Notes under the pieces: model-generated
Told to the model about the DNA's origin: nothing
What the model saw: the letters and a program-made list of their open reading frames with translations, nothing else
Databases searched by the model: none
Position numbers and translations under genes: made by a program
Assembly (NCBI GenBank): GCA_001313365.1
Contig: BBFS01000011.1
Coordinates: forward strand, 1-64,000
DNA length: 64,000 bases
Reading direction: 5' to 3'
Source: Paenarthrobacter nitroguajacolicus JCM 14115
Lineage (GTDB): Bacteria; Actinomycetota; Actinomycetes; Actinomycetales; Micrococcaceae
In this document: in pieces, positions 9,769-17,969 of the stretch
Position numbering within the stretch: position 1 is the stretch's first letter
Layout: every line of letters starts with the position of its first letter

Positions 9769-10626
9769 TCATGCCCTCTTGGGCACCGTGGCCAGCAGTC
9801 TTCCTTGCCGATCAAAGAAGCGGCCCATGGCGAGGCCCCCCCTGTTGCTTTGACCGGAGATAGCATCCTGGACGTAGAGCACCCAGTCGTCAGCGCGACC
9901 GTCCCGGTGGAACCACATGGAGTGGTCCAAGCTGGCGGTGGCGAGTCCCGGGCTGGACCAATTGAGTCCGTTCACCCGGAGCAGCGGCTCCAAAATTGTG
10001 TAATCGCAGACGTAAGCCAAAGCTGTGCGGTGGAGGTCGGCGTCGTCAGGCAGGGCATCAAAGGCCTTGACCCATATCGCCTGCTGCGGCACTGAGCCGC
10101 CTTCCAGTTCTATATATACCGGTCCTGGAATATGACGCATATCGAAGCTGCGGCCCGTGGACCAGTAGTCCGCCGCCGGACCATCCGTTCCGTCCAACGC
10201 TTCGGCAGCGGTCCGCAGCGATTCAGGCTCGACGGCGGCAGGAGCCTCGGGCTGGAAGTCCGGCCCGTTCTCGGGAACCTGGAACGAGCCCATGGCCGCA
10301 TAGACGGGCTTGCCGTTCTGAAAGCCCCTGACGGTGCGGGTGGAATACCCGCGGCCGTCCCGGAGACGCTCCACTTCGTAGCGGACACTGGAACCGATAT
10401 CCACGGGACGCATGAAGTAGCTGTGCATCGAGTGCAAAGTCCTGTCAGCATCAACGGACCGCATCATTGCGGCCGCAGCCTGTGCCACCATGTCTCCACC
10501 ATAGGCTTTGGGCCACGGCACGTACTGGGTGGTTGCTTCATAGGCTTCGTCGAAAACCTCGGCCGTTGCGGGCGTGAGTTCAACGGCCTTGAGGAAGGTC
10601 TCGGACGTCAGGGTTCCAGTGATCAT
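9769..10626 (-). CDS. Acyl-CoA thioesterase II (TesB-like)
   Basis: A 285-residue double-hotdog protein with an intact frame. It has AYGGDMVAQAAAAMM near residues 40-55, SMHSYFMRPVDIG in the first domain and ASLDHSMWFHRD in the second. The Asp of SLDHSMWFH and neighbouring polar residues form the TesB catalytic site. In this operon it could release the free hydroxylated acid (gentisate or 5-hydroxyanthranilate) from its CoA ester before ring cleavage, as proposed for CoA-dependent salicylate degradation. It starts 3 nt after the cupin stop, so the two are probably translationally coupled. Confidence 0.85.
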   Translation of the reverse strand: MITGTLTSETFLKAVELTPATAEVFDEAYEATTQYVPWPKAYGGDMVAQAAAAMMRSVDADRTLHSMHSYFMRPVDIGSSVRYEVERLRDGRGYSTRTVRGFQNGKPVYAAMGSFQVPENGPDFQPEAPAAVEPESLRTAAEALDGTDGPAADYWSTGRSFDMRHIPGPVYIELEGGSVPQQAIWVKAFDALPDDADLHRTALAYVCDYTILEPLLRVNGLNWSSPGLATASLDHSMWFHRDGRADDWVLYVQDAISGQSNRGGLAMGRFFDRQGRLLATVPKRA

Positions 10627-10629
10627 GGC

Positions 10630-11120
10630 TTAGGCCCGGCGGTAGTCGGCGAGAGTTTCGTCTGCGACATCTTCGAGGTTGACCACGAGGTTCTCCGGTG
10701 TGCGCGCGGTGAGCCAGACGAGCTCCTCTGTGATGGACATGTTGGCTTCTACGTGGGGGGGCATGAACGGCGGAACGAATACCCAGTCGCCTGCCTTCAT
10801 GTCGATGAACTCTGAGTAGTTCTCGCCGAAGTAGATCCTGCCGTGGCCGCGGAGCACGTAGCCACCGGTCTCTGCCTCACCGTGGTGGTGCGGAAGTGAG
10901 CGGTAGCCGGGGGGGTGTTGGACACCTGGCCGAACCAGATCTTGGTTGCCGGGGTGTGCTGGATGCTCACGCCGGAGACGCGGATGCAGTCGCCGGATTG
11001 AGCCGTGTTGGTGTCTTCGGCACCGGCGCGGGTGACAACGGGGGGGACAACCTTGCCGTCGGCCTGCGCGTAGATGGAGTTGTCGCCTTCGAGACGGTAT
11101 TCGGTGGTGGTATGGCTCAT
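10630..11120 (-). CDS. Single-domain cupin protein, candidate ring-cleavage dioxygenase
   Basis: About 163 residues. Cupin motif 1 is SLPHHHGEAETGGYVLRGHG and motif 2 is GDWVFVPPFMPHVEAN, together giving the usual His/Glu/His metal ligands. Classical gentisate 1,2-dioxygenases are bicupins of about 350 residues, whereas 3-hydroxyanthranilate 3,4-dioxygenases are short single cupins. Its size and its position next to a FAH hydrolase and a thioesterase make it a candidate Fe-dependent dioxygenase for the hydroxylated ring acid. A structural or isomerase role is possible. The frame breaks at a G run near 10909-10915 and at a 7-G run near 10754-10760. Confidence 0.7.
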
Positions 11121-11150
11121 GGGTCTCTCCTTTTGTTGAGGTGTGAGGCT

Positions 11151-12025
11151 TTAGGCGTTTGCCGGGACTGGTGCGTGGATCCGGAACTGGTTCTCCAGCC
11201 GGCCGATCCCGTCGATTTCGGTGGTGAGGATGTCGCCGTCCTTGAGGAAGCGCGGCGGGGTCATTCCCATCCCCCACTCCTCCGGGCGTTCCGGTGAGGA
11301 CGAGGTCGCCGGGGGGGCGCAGGGTGGTGAATTGCGAAATGTAGGACAGGAGCTGTGCCGGGCCGAACACCAATGTGCTGGTGTTCCCCTGCTGCACAAG
11401 CTCGCCGTTGACGTAACCGCGGACGTCGAAATGTTCGCCGGCTTCATCTGCCGTGACCATGACCGGGCCTACAGGGGTTGTGCCGTCCCAGGCTTTGCCC
11501 TGGAACCACTGCAGCGTCCGGTTTTGCCAGTCGCGCATGGAAACATCATTGGCCACGGTGTACCCGGCAATGGCCTCACGGGCTTGGTCTTCATCCGCCC
11601 GGTACAGCTCGGAACCCACGACGACGGCGAGCTCGGCTTCCCAGTCGACGCGGCCGCTGCCGTGGACTTCCACAGCGTCGTTTGCTCCGACCAGGGTGTC
11701 CGCGTACTTGGCGAAGAGGGTGGGGGGGTATTCGGGAAGCTCGCGCCCCATTTCCTGGATGTGGTCACCGTAGTTCAGACCGCAGCAGATGACTTTGCCG
11801 GCGCGGGGGAAGGAGCGGTGCGAGGTCTGCTTCGCCTGCCGCGATGACTTTCTGCTCCCTCGACGCGGCAGCCCCTGCTGCCTTCTCGACGACCAACCGC
11901 CACTCCGGCTGCGCCAGGAGTGCCCCCCCGACGTCAGTGGCGGGCAACGCGAGGTAAGAGCCGGCACCCGTGGCGAGTGCCGCCGTCGTACTTCCGCCGG
12001 CCGTGCGCAAGGTGGCTAGTTTCAT
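11151..12025 (-). CDS. Fumarylacetoacetate hydrolase family protein
   Basis: About 290 residues, starting MKLATLRTAGGSTTAALATG. The C-terminal FAH domain holds KVICCGLNYGDHIQEMG, PTLFAKYADTLVGAND, the metal-site segment DWEAELAVVVG, YTVANDVSMRDWQ and the closing LTGTPGGVGMGMTPP. The family hydrolyses C-C bonds in fumarylpyruvate, maleylpyruvate or acylpyruvates, fitting the step after gentisate-type ring cleavage. It is the first gene of the minus-strand operon, with its ATG at 12023-12025 facing a 137-nt divergent control region. Breaks lie near 11800-11840, 11315-11320 and 11270. It ends RIHAPVPANA with TAA at 11151-11153. Confidence 0.85.
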
Positions 12026-12051
12026 TGCGGGGTTCCCTTCGAGATTTTATG

Positions 12052-12080
12052 ATGTGTCGACTTTTTTACGATCGTCACAT
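12052..12080. promoter_or_regulatory. Inverted repeat in the divergent FAH/RidA control region
   Basis: Arms atgtgtcga (12052-12060) and tcgtcacat (12072-12080) match at 8 of 9 positions, with an 11-nt A/T-rich centre. It is the only obvious dyad between the start codons of the aromatic-acid operon (12025) and the RidA gene (12163). It is therefore a candidate operator for a regulator controlling both directions, possibly the PaaX-type protein or an IclR/GntR protein. This assignment is inference. Confidence 0.4.
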
Positions 12081-12162
12081 ATGCTCAACGTAGCACGGCG
12101 GAAATGATCTGCACAGAGGCTTTCCAAAAGTTTTTGCAGCTGCCACAACGAGGAGGAACAGC

Positions 12163-12547
12163 ATGAGCCACCAGACGATCAACCCGGAATCGCTGCCCAA
12201 GCCATCGGGCTTCGCGCACGGCATCCTTGCCGGAAACACTGTCTTCCTGGGCGGGCAGACTGCCTGGACAAGAACATGAACATCGTTCCCGGCGGGATTG
12301 TGGAGCAGTTCACGCAGGCGTTCTCCAACGTGATCACCACGCTGCGGGAGGCCGGCGGAGAGCCCGAAGACCTGGTCAACGTGACCATCTACCTCACCGA
12401 CGTGGACGACTACATGGCGAACGGCCGCGAAATCGGACGAATCTGGCGGGAAATGGCGGGCTCGCAGTACCCCCCGCAATGGCCGGCATCGGCGTCACGC
12501 GCCTCTGGCAGAAAGAGGCCCTGATCGAAATCCAGGCATCGCGGTGA
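12163..12547 (+). CDS. RidA (YjgF/YER057c) family protein
   Basis: About 128 residues, starting MSHQTINPESLPKPSGFAHG after a strong aggagg site. It shows the RidA features VFLGGQTALD, QFTQAFSNVITTLREAGG, LVNVTIYLTDVDDY and the C-terminal IEIQASR, where the conserved family Arg normally sits at about position 105 near the IGVTRLW segment. RidA proteins deaminate reactive enamines and imines, and some act as 2-aminomuconate deaminases. Divergence from an operon carrying an anthraniloyl-CoA-type hydroxylase suggests deamination of an amino intermediate. The frame breaks near 12262-12270 and 12471-12476. TGA at 12545-12547. Confidence 0.8.
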
Positions 12548-12601
12548 TTCCGGAACGCTAAACCTCTGGCCCTTGCGGTGCCCGTGGTGAAGCATGTCCC
12601 T

Positions 12602-12948
12602 ATGGGAACCGTCACCGAATATCTTGAGGGCGTCAGCGAGGCCAACCGCTCGATTCTGGCGCGGATTGTGGGGGATCGCCCGCGAGTTGGCCCCCCGACG
12701 CCGAAGAAGGCATCAGCTACGGAATGCCCGCGCTGCTGGTTGATGGCAAGGGCTTCCTGAGCGTGCAGGAAACCACAAAGCACCTGGCCCTGTACCCGTT
12801 CAGCGGGCAGATCCTCCCGGAGATGTCGGAGGAGCTTGGGGGTTATTCGTGGTCGCCGGGAACGCTGCGGTTTTCTGCGGATAATCCCGTGCCGGACTCC
12901 ATGGTGCGGCGGATCCTGGAGACGCGGTTGGCAGCGATCCGGAAATAG
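12602..12948 (+). CDS. DUF1801 (iron-chaperone-like) domain protein
   Basis: About 115 residues: MGTVTEYLEGVSEANRSILA, then EGISYGMPALLVDGKGFLSV, LALYPFSGQILPEMSEEL, GTLRFSADNPVPDSMVRRIL. This is the YdhG-like DUF1801 fold related to frataxin. The family has been linked to iron handling, but the function of this member is unknown. ATG 12602 is preferred over an in-frame GTG at 12578 because the conserved domain begins there. A tract near 12692-12697 breaks the frame. It converges with the IclR gene at 13029. Confidence 0.7.
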
Positions 12949-12959
12949 TCCCGTCCGGA

Positions 12960-13026
12960 CCAACTAAGTCGCAGTTCAGGCCGTTTTGAGTTCTCATAAC
13001 GGCATGATCTGCGACCTACTTGGGTG
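12960..13026. repeat. Palindromic element CCAACTAAGTCGCA, between convergent genes
   Basis: The left arm begins CCAACTAAGTCGCAG (12960-12974) and the right part reads aacggcatgatctgcgacc then tacttgggtgg. Together they form an imperfect stem around ttttgagttctcat. It separates two convergent stop codons and is probably a bidirectional terminator. The same left arm recurs at 16641. Confidence 0.55.
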
Positions 13027-13028
13027 GG

Positions 13029-13837
13029 TTAGTGCTTGGCGGAAACATCCTGCGAGATTGCGTTGGCCGTCGCGACCACTTCCTGGCGCACGGCGTCGAG
13101 GTACTTCACCGGGTTCGGCTGGGACGCGACTGCCTGAGCTTGCAGGGACACGTTGATCGCGGCCACGTTGTCGCCATTGTTGTGGTTCCACACCGGCGCT
13201 GCAATGGACATCAACCCGATCTCCAGCTCCTGGTCCAGAAGGCACCACCCTTGCGAACGGACATGCTCGACGGCGGCCTCAAGTCGGGAACGCTGGCGAC
13301 GGTTCGCGGCGTGATCGGCGTAAGTTCCGCCGTCGAGAGGTAGGCCTCGAACTTGGCCTGCGGCAAACCGGCCAGCAGGACGCGACCCATGGATGTGGCA
13401 TAAGCCGGGAATCGCGTGCCCACGGTGATCCCCCCCACATTCATGATCCGGCGCGTGGCGACGCGGGCCACGTAGAAGATGTCCGGACCGTCCAGGACCG
13501 CGGCGGACGTCGACTCCCCCCCAGCTTCAGGCTCAACTGTTCCAAGTGCGGCTGGGCCAACTGCGGCAGGGACAACGCCGACAAGTACGAGTAACCAAGC
13601 TGCAGCACTTTGGCCGTGAGCGCGAAGGTCTTGCCGTCGGTGCGGACGTAGCCGAGCTCAACCAGGGTATGCAGGAACCTCCGGGCGGTGGCGCGCGTCA
13701 GGTCCGTGCGGGCTGCGACTTCGCTGAGGGTCATCACCGGGTTATTTGCGTCGAACGCCCGGATCACGGCCAGACCCCGTGCCAACGACTGAACATACTG
13801 GTCGCTGGCCTGCGGGGGTTACTGGGGAATCGGTCAT
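13029..13837 (-). CDS. pcaR: IclR family regulator of the pca genes (PcaR-type)
   Basis: About 268 residues, reconstructed start MTDSPVTPQASDQYVQSLAR. The winged-helix part is GLAVIRAFDANNPVMTLSEV, then RTDLTRATARRFLHTLVELG. The effector domain includes YVARVATRRIMNVGGITVGT, FPAYATSMGRVLLAGLP and a C-terminal IAAPVWNHNNGDNVAAINVS. PcaR/PobR-type IclR proteins sense beta-ketoadipate or protocatechuate. Its place at the tail of the pca operon supports that role. The tract at 13813-13817 is 5 G; 4 would keep the frame from the ATG at 13835-13837. Further breaks lie near 13434-13439, 13515-13521 and 13240. It ends NAISQDVSAKH. Confidence 0.8.
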
Positions 13838-13857
13838 GGTTACCAATCCTAGGGTGC

Positions 13858-14036
13858 GTTGCGGGGGCCTACTCTGCAGGCTAAGTTCCCGAAATACCCC
13901 CCCGCAGAGCGGGCCTCACAACGAGGCGCGCGCAACTTGCGGGGGGCCTACTCTGCAGGCCAACTTCCCGAAATACCCCGCAGAGCGGGCCTCACAACGG
14001 GGGGGAGCGCGCAACTTGCGGGGGGCCTACTCTGCT
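13858..14036. repeat. Tandem repeat of about 78 bp, 2.25 copies, after pcaJ
   Basis: Copy 1 (13858-13935) and copy 2 (13936-14015) each run from (g/c)ttgcgggggcctactctgc through ttcccgaaatacccc to gcagagcgggcctcacaac. A third partial copy (14016-14036) overlaps the pcaJ stop codon. Each copy is itself palindromic, pairing cctactctgc with gcagagcggg. A related single element occurs at 23951-24014. The run may be a duplicated terminator of the pca operon. Confidence 0.7.
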
Positions 14037-14706
14037 TTCTTCAGGGGGGGCAGCGGAACGAGCTCCTGGATTTCTTCGAAGGTGCAGCCGAAGGTCTCGC
14101 GCACGGTGACGCCGTCGGGACCTGTCAGGAACACTGCTTTGTCCGTGTACACGCGGGTGACGCAGCCGACGCCGGTGAGCGGATAGGTGCACTGTTCCAC
14201 GAGTTTGGACACGCCCTCGCGCGTCAGGAGCGTCATCATCACGAAGACGTCCTTGGCGCCTGTCGCCAGGTCCATCGCGCCACCCACGGCGGGGGATGGC
14301 GTCCGGGGGCGCCGGTGTGCCAGTTGGCCAGGTCACCTGTGGCGGAAACCTGGAACGCACCGAGCACGCAGATGTCCAGGTGCCCGCCGCGCATGATCGC
14401 GAACGAGTCGGCGTGGTGGAAGTACGAGGCTCCGGGCAGTTCGGTGACGGGGATTTTGCCGGCGTTGATCAGGTCGCCATCGACGTCATCCCCCCCAAGA
14501 GCGGCCGGGCCCATGCCGAGCATCCCGTTCTCCGTGTGGAGCGTGATGTTCTGTTCCTCGGTGAGGTAGTTGGACACGAGTGTCGGCTGGCCGATGCCCA
14601 GGTTCACGAACGAGCCGGGGGGGACGATGTCGCGGGCCACCAACTGGGCGAGTTCGTCGCGGCCCAGCGGCTTCTCCGAGGTCTGGATGCTGGTTTGTGT
14701 GCTCAT
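14027..14706 (-). CDS. pcaJ: 3-oxoadipate CoA-transferase, beta subunit
   Basis: About 224 residues: MSTQTSIQTSEKPLGRDELA, then ARDIVPPGSFVNLGIGQPTL. The catalytic-glutamate segment ITLHTENGMLGMGP follows (Glu of TENG forms the acyl-CoA intermediate), then GGHLDICVLGAFQVSATGDL and MDLATGAKDVFVMM. With PcaI it moves CoA from succinyl-CoA to beta-ketoadipate. The stop lies inside a partial copy of the downstream tandem repeat, and its start is 2 nt after the pcaI stop. A 6-G run at 14290-14295 breaks the frame. The product ends QELVPLPPLKKAE. Confidence 0.9.
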
Positions 14707-14708
14707 GA

Positions 14709-15395
14709 TCAGGCCACCTGTTCTGCGCTGGAACCGCCGACGCGGACCACGCTGTTGACGTAAATACCCGGTGTCACCACGTTCTCCGGATCCAGGGAAC
14801 CGGTGGGCACGATTTCCGTGACCTGCACGATGGTGTGCTTGGCTGCGGCGGCATGATGGGGGGGCCGAAGTTCCGTGCGGTTTTCCGGTAGATGAGGTTG
14901 CCCTTGCCGTCGGCTTTGAGTGCTTGATCAGGCGACGTCGGCGTGAATGGGGGGGGTCTCAAACACCTGGCCCCGTCCATCGATAATGCGGGTTTCCTTG
15001 CCTTCGGCCAGCGTGGTGCCGTATCCGGTGGGCGTGAAGAAACCCCCCAATTCCGGCGCCGGCAGCCGGATGCGCTCGGCAAGGTTGCCTTGCGGGACGA
15101 GCTCCAGTTCGATCTCGCCGGCGTGGAACTTGGCGTCGAAGTGCCAGGAATCGGACTGCCGCGGGAAGGAACAGATCATCTTGCGGACCCGGCCTTCCTT
15201 GATCAGCAACGCCAGGCCCTGATCTCCCTGGCCGGCGTTGTTGTTGACCACGGTCAGGTCTTTCGCACCGCAATCCATCAGTGCGTCGATCAGTTCGAAC
15301 GGTTGCCCGGCGTTGCCGAAACCGCCGATCATTACCGTGGAACCGTCCTTGATGCCGGCGACAGCCTCGCCAACAGTGTCAATGAAATTCAGCAT
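14709..15395 (-). CDS. pcaI: 3-oxoadipate CoA-transferase, alpha subunit
   Basis: About 228 residues: MLNFIDTVGEAVAGIKDGST, then VMIGGFGNAGQPFELIDALM (the glycine-rich CoA-binding loop), LTVVNNNAGQGDQGLALLI, KMICSFPRQSDSWHF and GYGTTLAEGKETRIIDGRGQ. It forms the heterodimer with PcaJ for step five of the beta-ketoadipate pathway. It lies directly downstream of pcaF (14-nt gap). Frame breaks occur at the runs 14858-14864 and 14950-14956; trimmed, the C terminus reads VTPGIYVNSVVRVGGSSAEQ. Confidence 0.9.
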
Positions 15396-15409
15396 GACCC
15401 TTAACCCTC

Positions 15410-16620
15410 CTATGCCGATGCGCCGGCAGTAACGTTTTCGAGCACCACGGCCAGGCCTTGGCCCACGCCGATGCAGATCGCTGCGACGCCCCAGCGCTGC
15501 CCGGAAGCCTGCAAGGAACGGGCGAGCGTTCCCAGGATGCGCGTACCGGAAGCACCGAGCGGGTGGCCCATGGCGATCGCCCCGCCGTGCTGGTTCACGA
15601 TTGAGGGGTCGATCCCCCCACGCGTCAACGCACGCCAGCGATTGCGCGGCGAACGCCTCGTTAAGTTCGACGGCGCCAACTTGGTCCCAGCCGATGCCCG
15701 CCTTCGCGAGGGCCTTGTTCGCGGCCTCCACGGGTGCGAAGCCGAAGAACTGGGGGTCGTTGCCGTGCGCGCCACGGCCGGCGATGCGGGCCAGGGGCTC
15801 CAAACCAAGAATCCCGGCAGCGGCCTCGGAACCGATCCATGCGGCCGAAGCACCGTCAGACAAAGGCGAGGCATTCCCGGCGGTAACCGTACCGCCGTCG
15901 GGCCCCGACGACTCAGGCCGGAAAACGGTCTTCAGCCCAGCCAGCTTCTCCGCCGTGGAACCCGCCTGATGCCTCATCCCGGACCAGGTCAGTGCCGGAA
16001 CCTGCGAGACCAACGAATCGTAGAAGCCTTCGTTCCACGCAGCGTCGGCCAGATTGTGCGAATCAGCCGCAAAAGCATCCTGCCGCTCACGCGTGATCCC
16101 GTACTTCTCACGGAGCGTTCGGTGGCTTCACCCAGGGAGATGGTCCAGTCCTTGTTCATGGCCGGGTTCACCAAACGCCAACCCAACGTGGTGGACGCCA
16201 AGGTCATGTCACCGGCCGGGTAGGGCTTGGAGGTCTTCGGCAGGACCACGGAGCCCGGGACATGGATTCGGCGCCGCCCACCAGCATGAGGTCGGCGTCG
16301 CCGGCGTTGATCTGGCGCGAGGCAATTATCGCCGCGTCAAGCGACGAGCCGCACAGCCGGTTCACCGAGGTGCCCGGAATCGAGACCGGAAGGCCGGCCA
16401 GCAGGGTAGCCATGCGGGCGACATTGCGGTTTTCCTCGCCGGCACCGTTTGCGTTGCCGAACACCACTTCGTCGATCCGCTCAACATCCAAACCGGGAGC
16501 ACGCTTGACGGACTCGCGGACCACATGGGCAGCAAGGTCATCAGGACGGACAGCAGCAAGACCGGAGCCGAACTTGCCAAAGGGCGTGCGCACGGCGTCG
16601 TACACGAAAGCCTGGTTCAT
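15410..16620 (-). CDS. pcaF: Beta-ketoadipyl-CoA thiolase
   Basis: About 400 residues, starting MNQAFVYDAVRTPFGKFGSG. The nucleophilic Cys is in VNRLCGSSLDAAIIA (about residue 90). The C-terminal active-site His and Cys are in GGAIAMGHPLGASGTRI and AAICIGVGQGLAVVLE. NEAFAAQSLAC is the thiolase NEAF motif. The enzyme cleaves beta-ketoadipyl-CoA to succinyl-CoA and acetyl-CoA, the last step of the pathway. A palindromic element separates it from the upstream pcaC gene, the only sizeable gap inside the pca run. Breaks near 16250, 16110 and 15616-15620. Confidence 0.92.
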
Positions 16621-16640
16621 GGGTTTCTCTTTCTATCTGC

Positions 16641-16707
16641 CCAACTAAGTCGCAATAGTGCGCGTTTTGGGGGGGGTCTAAACGCGCTTAACTGCGACTC
16701 AGTTGGG
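16641..16707. repeat. Palindromic element CCAACTAAGTCGCA inside the pca operon
   Basis: Arms at 16641-16667 and 16680-16707 pair with a few mismatches around a G-rich loop. The start matches the element at 12960. The right arm overlaps the last codons of pcaC. In the pcaC-pcaF gap it could attenuate or stabilise the transcript, giving different levels of the two operon halves. Confidence 0.6.
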
Positions 16708-17163
16708 TTCGTTGGAGGGGGGGGAAGCCGCGTCGATGTCGGCGAATACTTTTTGGGCCGTCTTGAAGGCCGAGTTGGCCGACGGAACACTGCAATAGAT
16801 AGCGGTCTGCAGCAGGATTTCCTTGATTTCATCCCTGCTCAGGCCATTGTTGAGGGCCGCCCGGACGTGCATGGCGAGCTCCTCCCAGTGACCGTGCGCC
16901 ACCAGTGCCGTAAGGGTGACGGCGGAGCGCATTTGCCTGCTGAGGCCGGGCCGCGTCCAGATGCCACCCCAGGCAATCCTGGTGATCATGTCCTGATAGT
17001 CCTCGGTGAAGGAGTCCTTGCCGGCGTTGGCGCGGTCCACATGGGCATCGCCGAGCACTTCGCGGCGGACCACCATGCCGGCGTCGTAAATGTCCTGGGC
17101 GGTGGCGTCGGGCTGGACTGCGCCATTCCGGGCGAAGCTGTCGGGGGGGGAAGAAATGCTCAT
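16699..17163 (-). CDS. pcaC: 4-carboxymuconolactone decarboxylase
   Basis: A 154-residue AhpD-like protein in one intact frame. It has DAGMVVRREVLGDAHVDRA, ITRIAWGGIWTRPGLSRQMR, LTALVAHGHWEELAMHVRAA (the active-site His/Glu region), NNGLSRDEIKEILLQTAIY and CSVPSANSAFKTAQ. It decarboxylates gamma-carboxymuconolactone to the enol-lactone. Here pcaC and pcaD are separate genes rather than the fused pcaL seen in some actinobacteria. Its ATG overlaps the pcaD stop (ATGA), so the two are translationally coupled. Confidence 0.92.
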   Translation of the reverse strand: MSISSPPDSFARNGAVQPDATAQDIYDAGMVVRREVLGDAHVDRANAGKDSFTEDYQDMITRIAWGGIWTRPGLSRQMRSAVTLTALVAHGHWEELAMHVRAALNNGLSRDEIKEILLQTAIYCSVPSANSAFKTAQKVFADIDAASPPSNEPN

Positions 17164-17969
17164 CGTCCGTTCTCCTTCATGAAGGTGCGCATCAAATCAG
17201 CCACCGCGGTCGGTGCCTCTGCGGGGGGGCGAGGTGACCTACGCCGTCGAGCGTTTCCACCGCGGCGAATCCACCGCCCGCCCGAATGCCTGCGGCCGTC
17301 TCTTCAGCCATCGACGGCGGCGCTACTGAATCCTCGACGCCGGCAATCACCTGTGTGGGGACGGTGATGCTGCCGAGCTGCTCGCGGACATCGAACACGG
17401 CGAGGGCCTCGCAGCAGAAGGCGTAGCCGAAGCGGTCGGCGTCGCGTAGGGCGTGCAGTAGGCGGCTGCTGATGTCCGGCTGGCGGTCCATGAATCCGGG
17501 ACCGAACCAGCGCTCGGCGGAGCCTTGGATCATGACAGGGGGTGCCGAGTTTGCGAACGGTTTCGGCGCGCTCCAGCCAGCCTTCCGGCGTGCCGAGCTT
17601 GGCGCCACTGCACTGGACGGACAGGCTGAGCAGTCGGTCGCCGTGCTTGATGCCGAGCTGCAGGCCGGTGGCCCCCCCACCCAGCGAGACGCCAGCGTAG
17701 TGGAACCTTGCGCCCGGGCTCACCGAATCGACAAGGTCGACGACGGCGTCAGCCAGTTCCGCCACATCGAAACCTTCGTTGACGGTCGGCGAGATGCCGT
17801 GGCCGGGGAGGTCCCAGCCGATGACGTCAAAGTCGTCGCCAAGGAGTGCCGCGGTTTCGGTCCAGAGAACGGTGGACGTACCCAACGACGGACCCACCAC
17901 CAGAAGCGGATTGGTTCCCAGTTCGCGCTGCGGGGAAAGCAGCACCGCCTTGACAGTTGGCTTAGCCAC
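17160..17969 (-). CDS. pcaD: 3-oxoadipate enol-lactonase
   Basis: About 265 residues of alpha/beta hydrolase. The oxyanion region is LLVVGPSLGTSTVLW, then DVIGWDLPGHGISP, nucleophile Ser in YAGVSLGGATGLQLG, the acid in VIAGVEDSVAPPSMAEET, and the catalytic His in GVGHLAPAEAPTAVADLMR. It hydrolyses beta-ketoadipate enol-lactone to beta-ketoadipate. The 7-G run at 17223-17229 must be 5 to keep the frame to the stop at 17160. Other breaks lie near 17540 and 17675-17680. The GTG start (17967-17969) overlaps the end of pcaB by 7 nt. Confidence 0.9.

Noticed and set aside
10630..11967. An apparent fusion of FAH hydrolase and cupin in one frame
   Set aside because: The join passes through a low-complexity out-of-frame stretch; frame slips link two separate genes that each have their own start and stop.
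13858..14036. CRISPR-like repeat array
   Set aside because: Only two and a quarter copies, head-to-tail with no unique spacers and no cas genes.
16054..17367. Long plus-strand open frame across pcaF and pcaC
   Set aside because: It is antisense to two well-supported pca genes and has no family pattern; such frames arise by chance in high-GC DNA.
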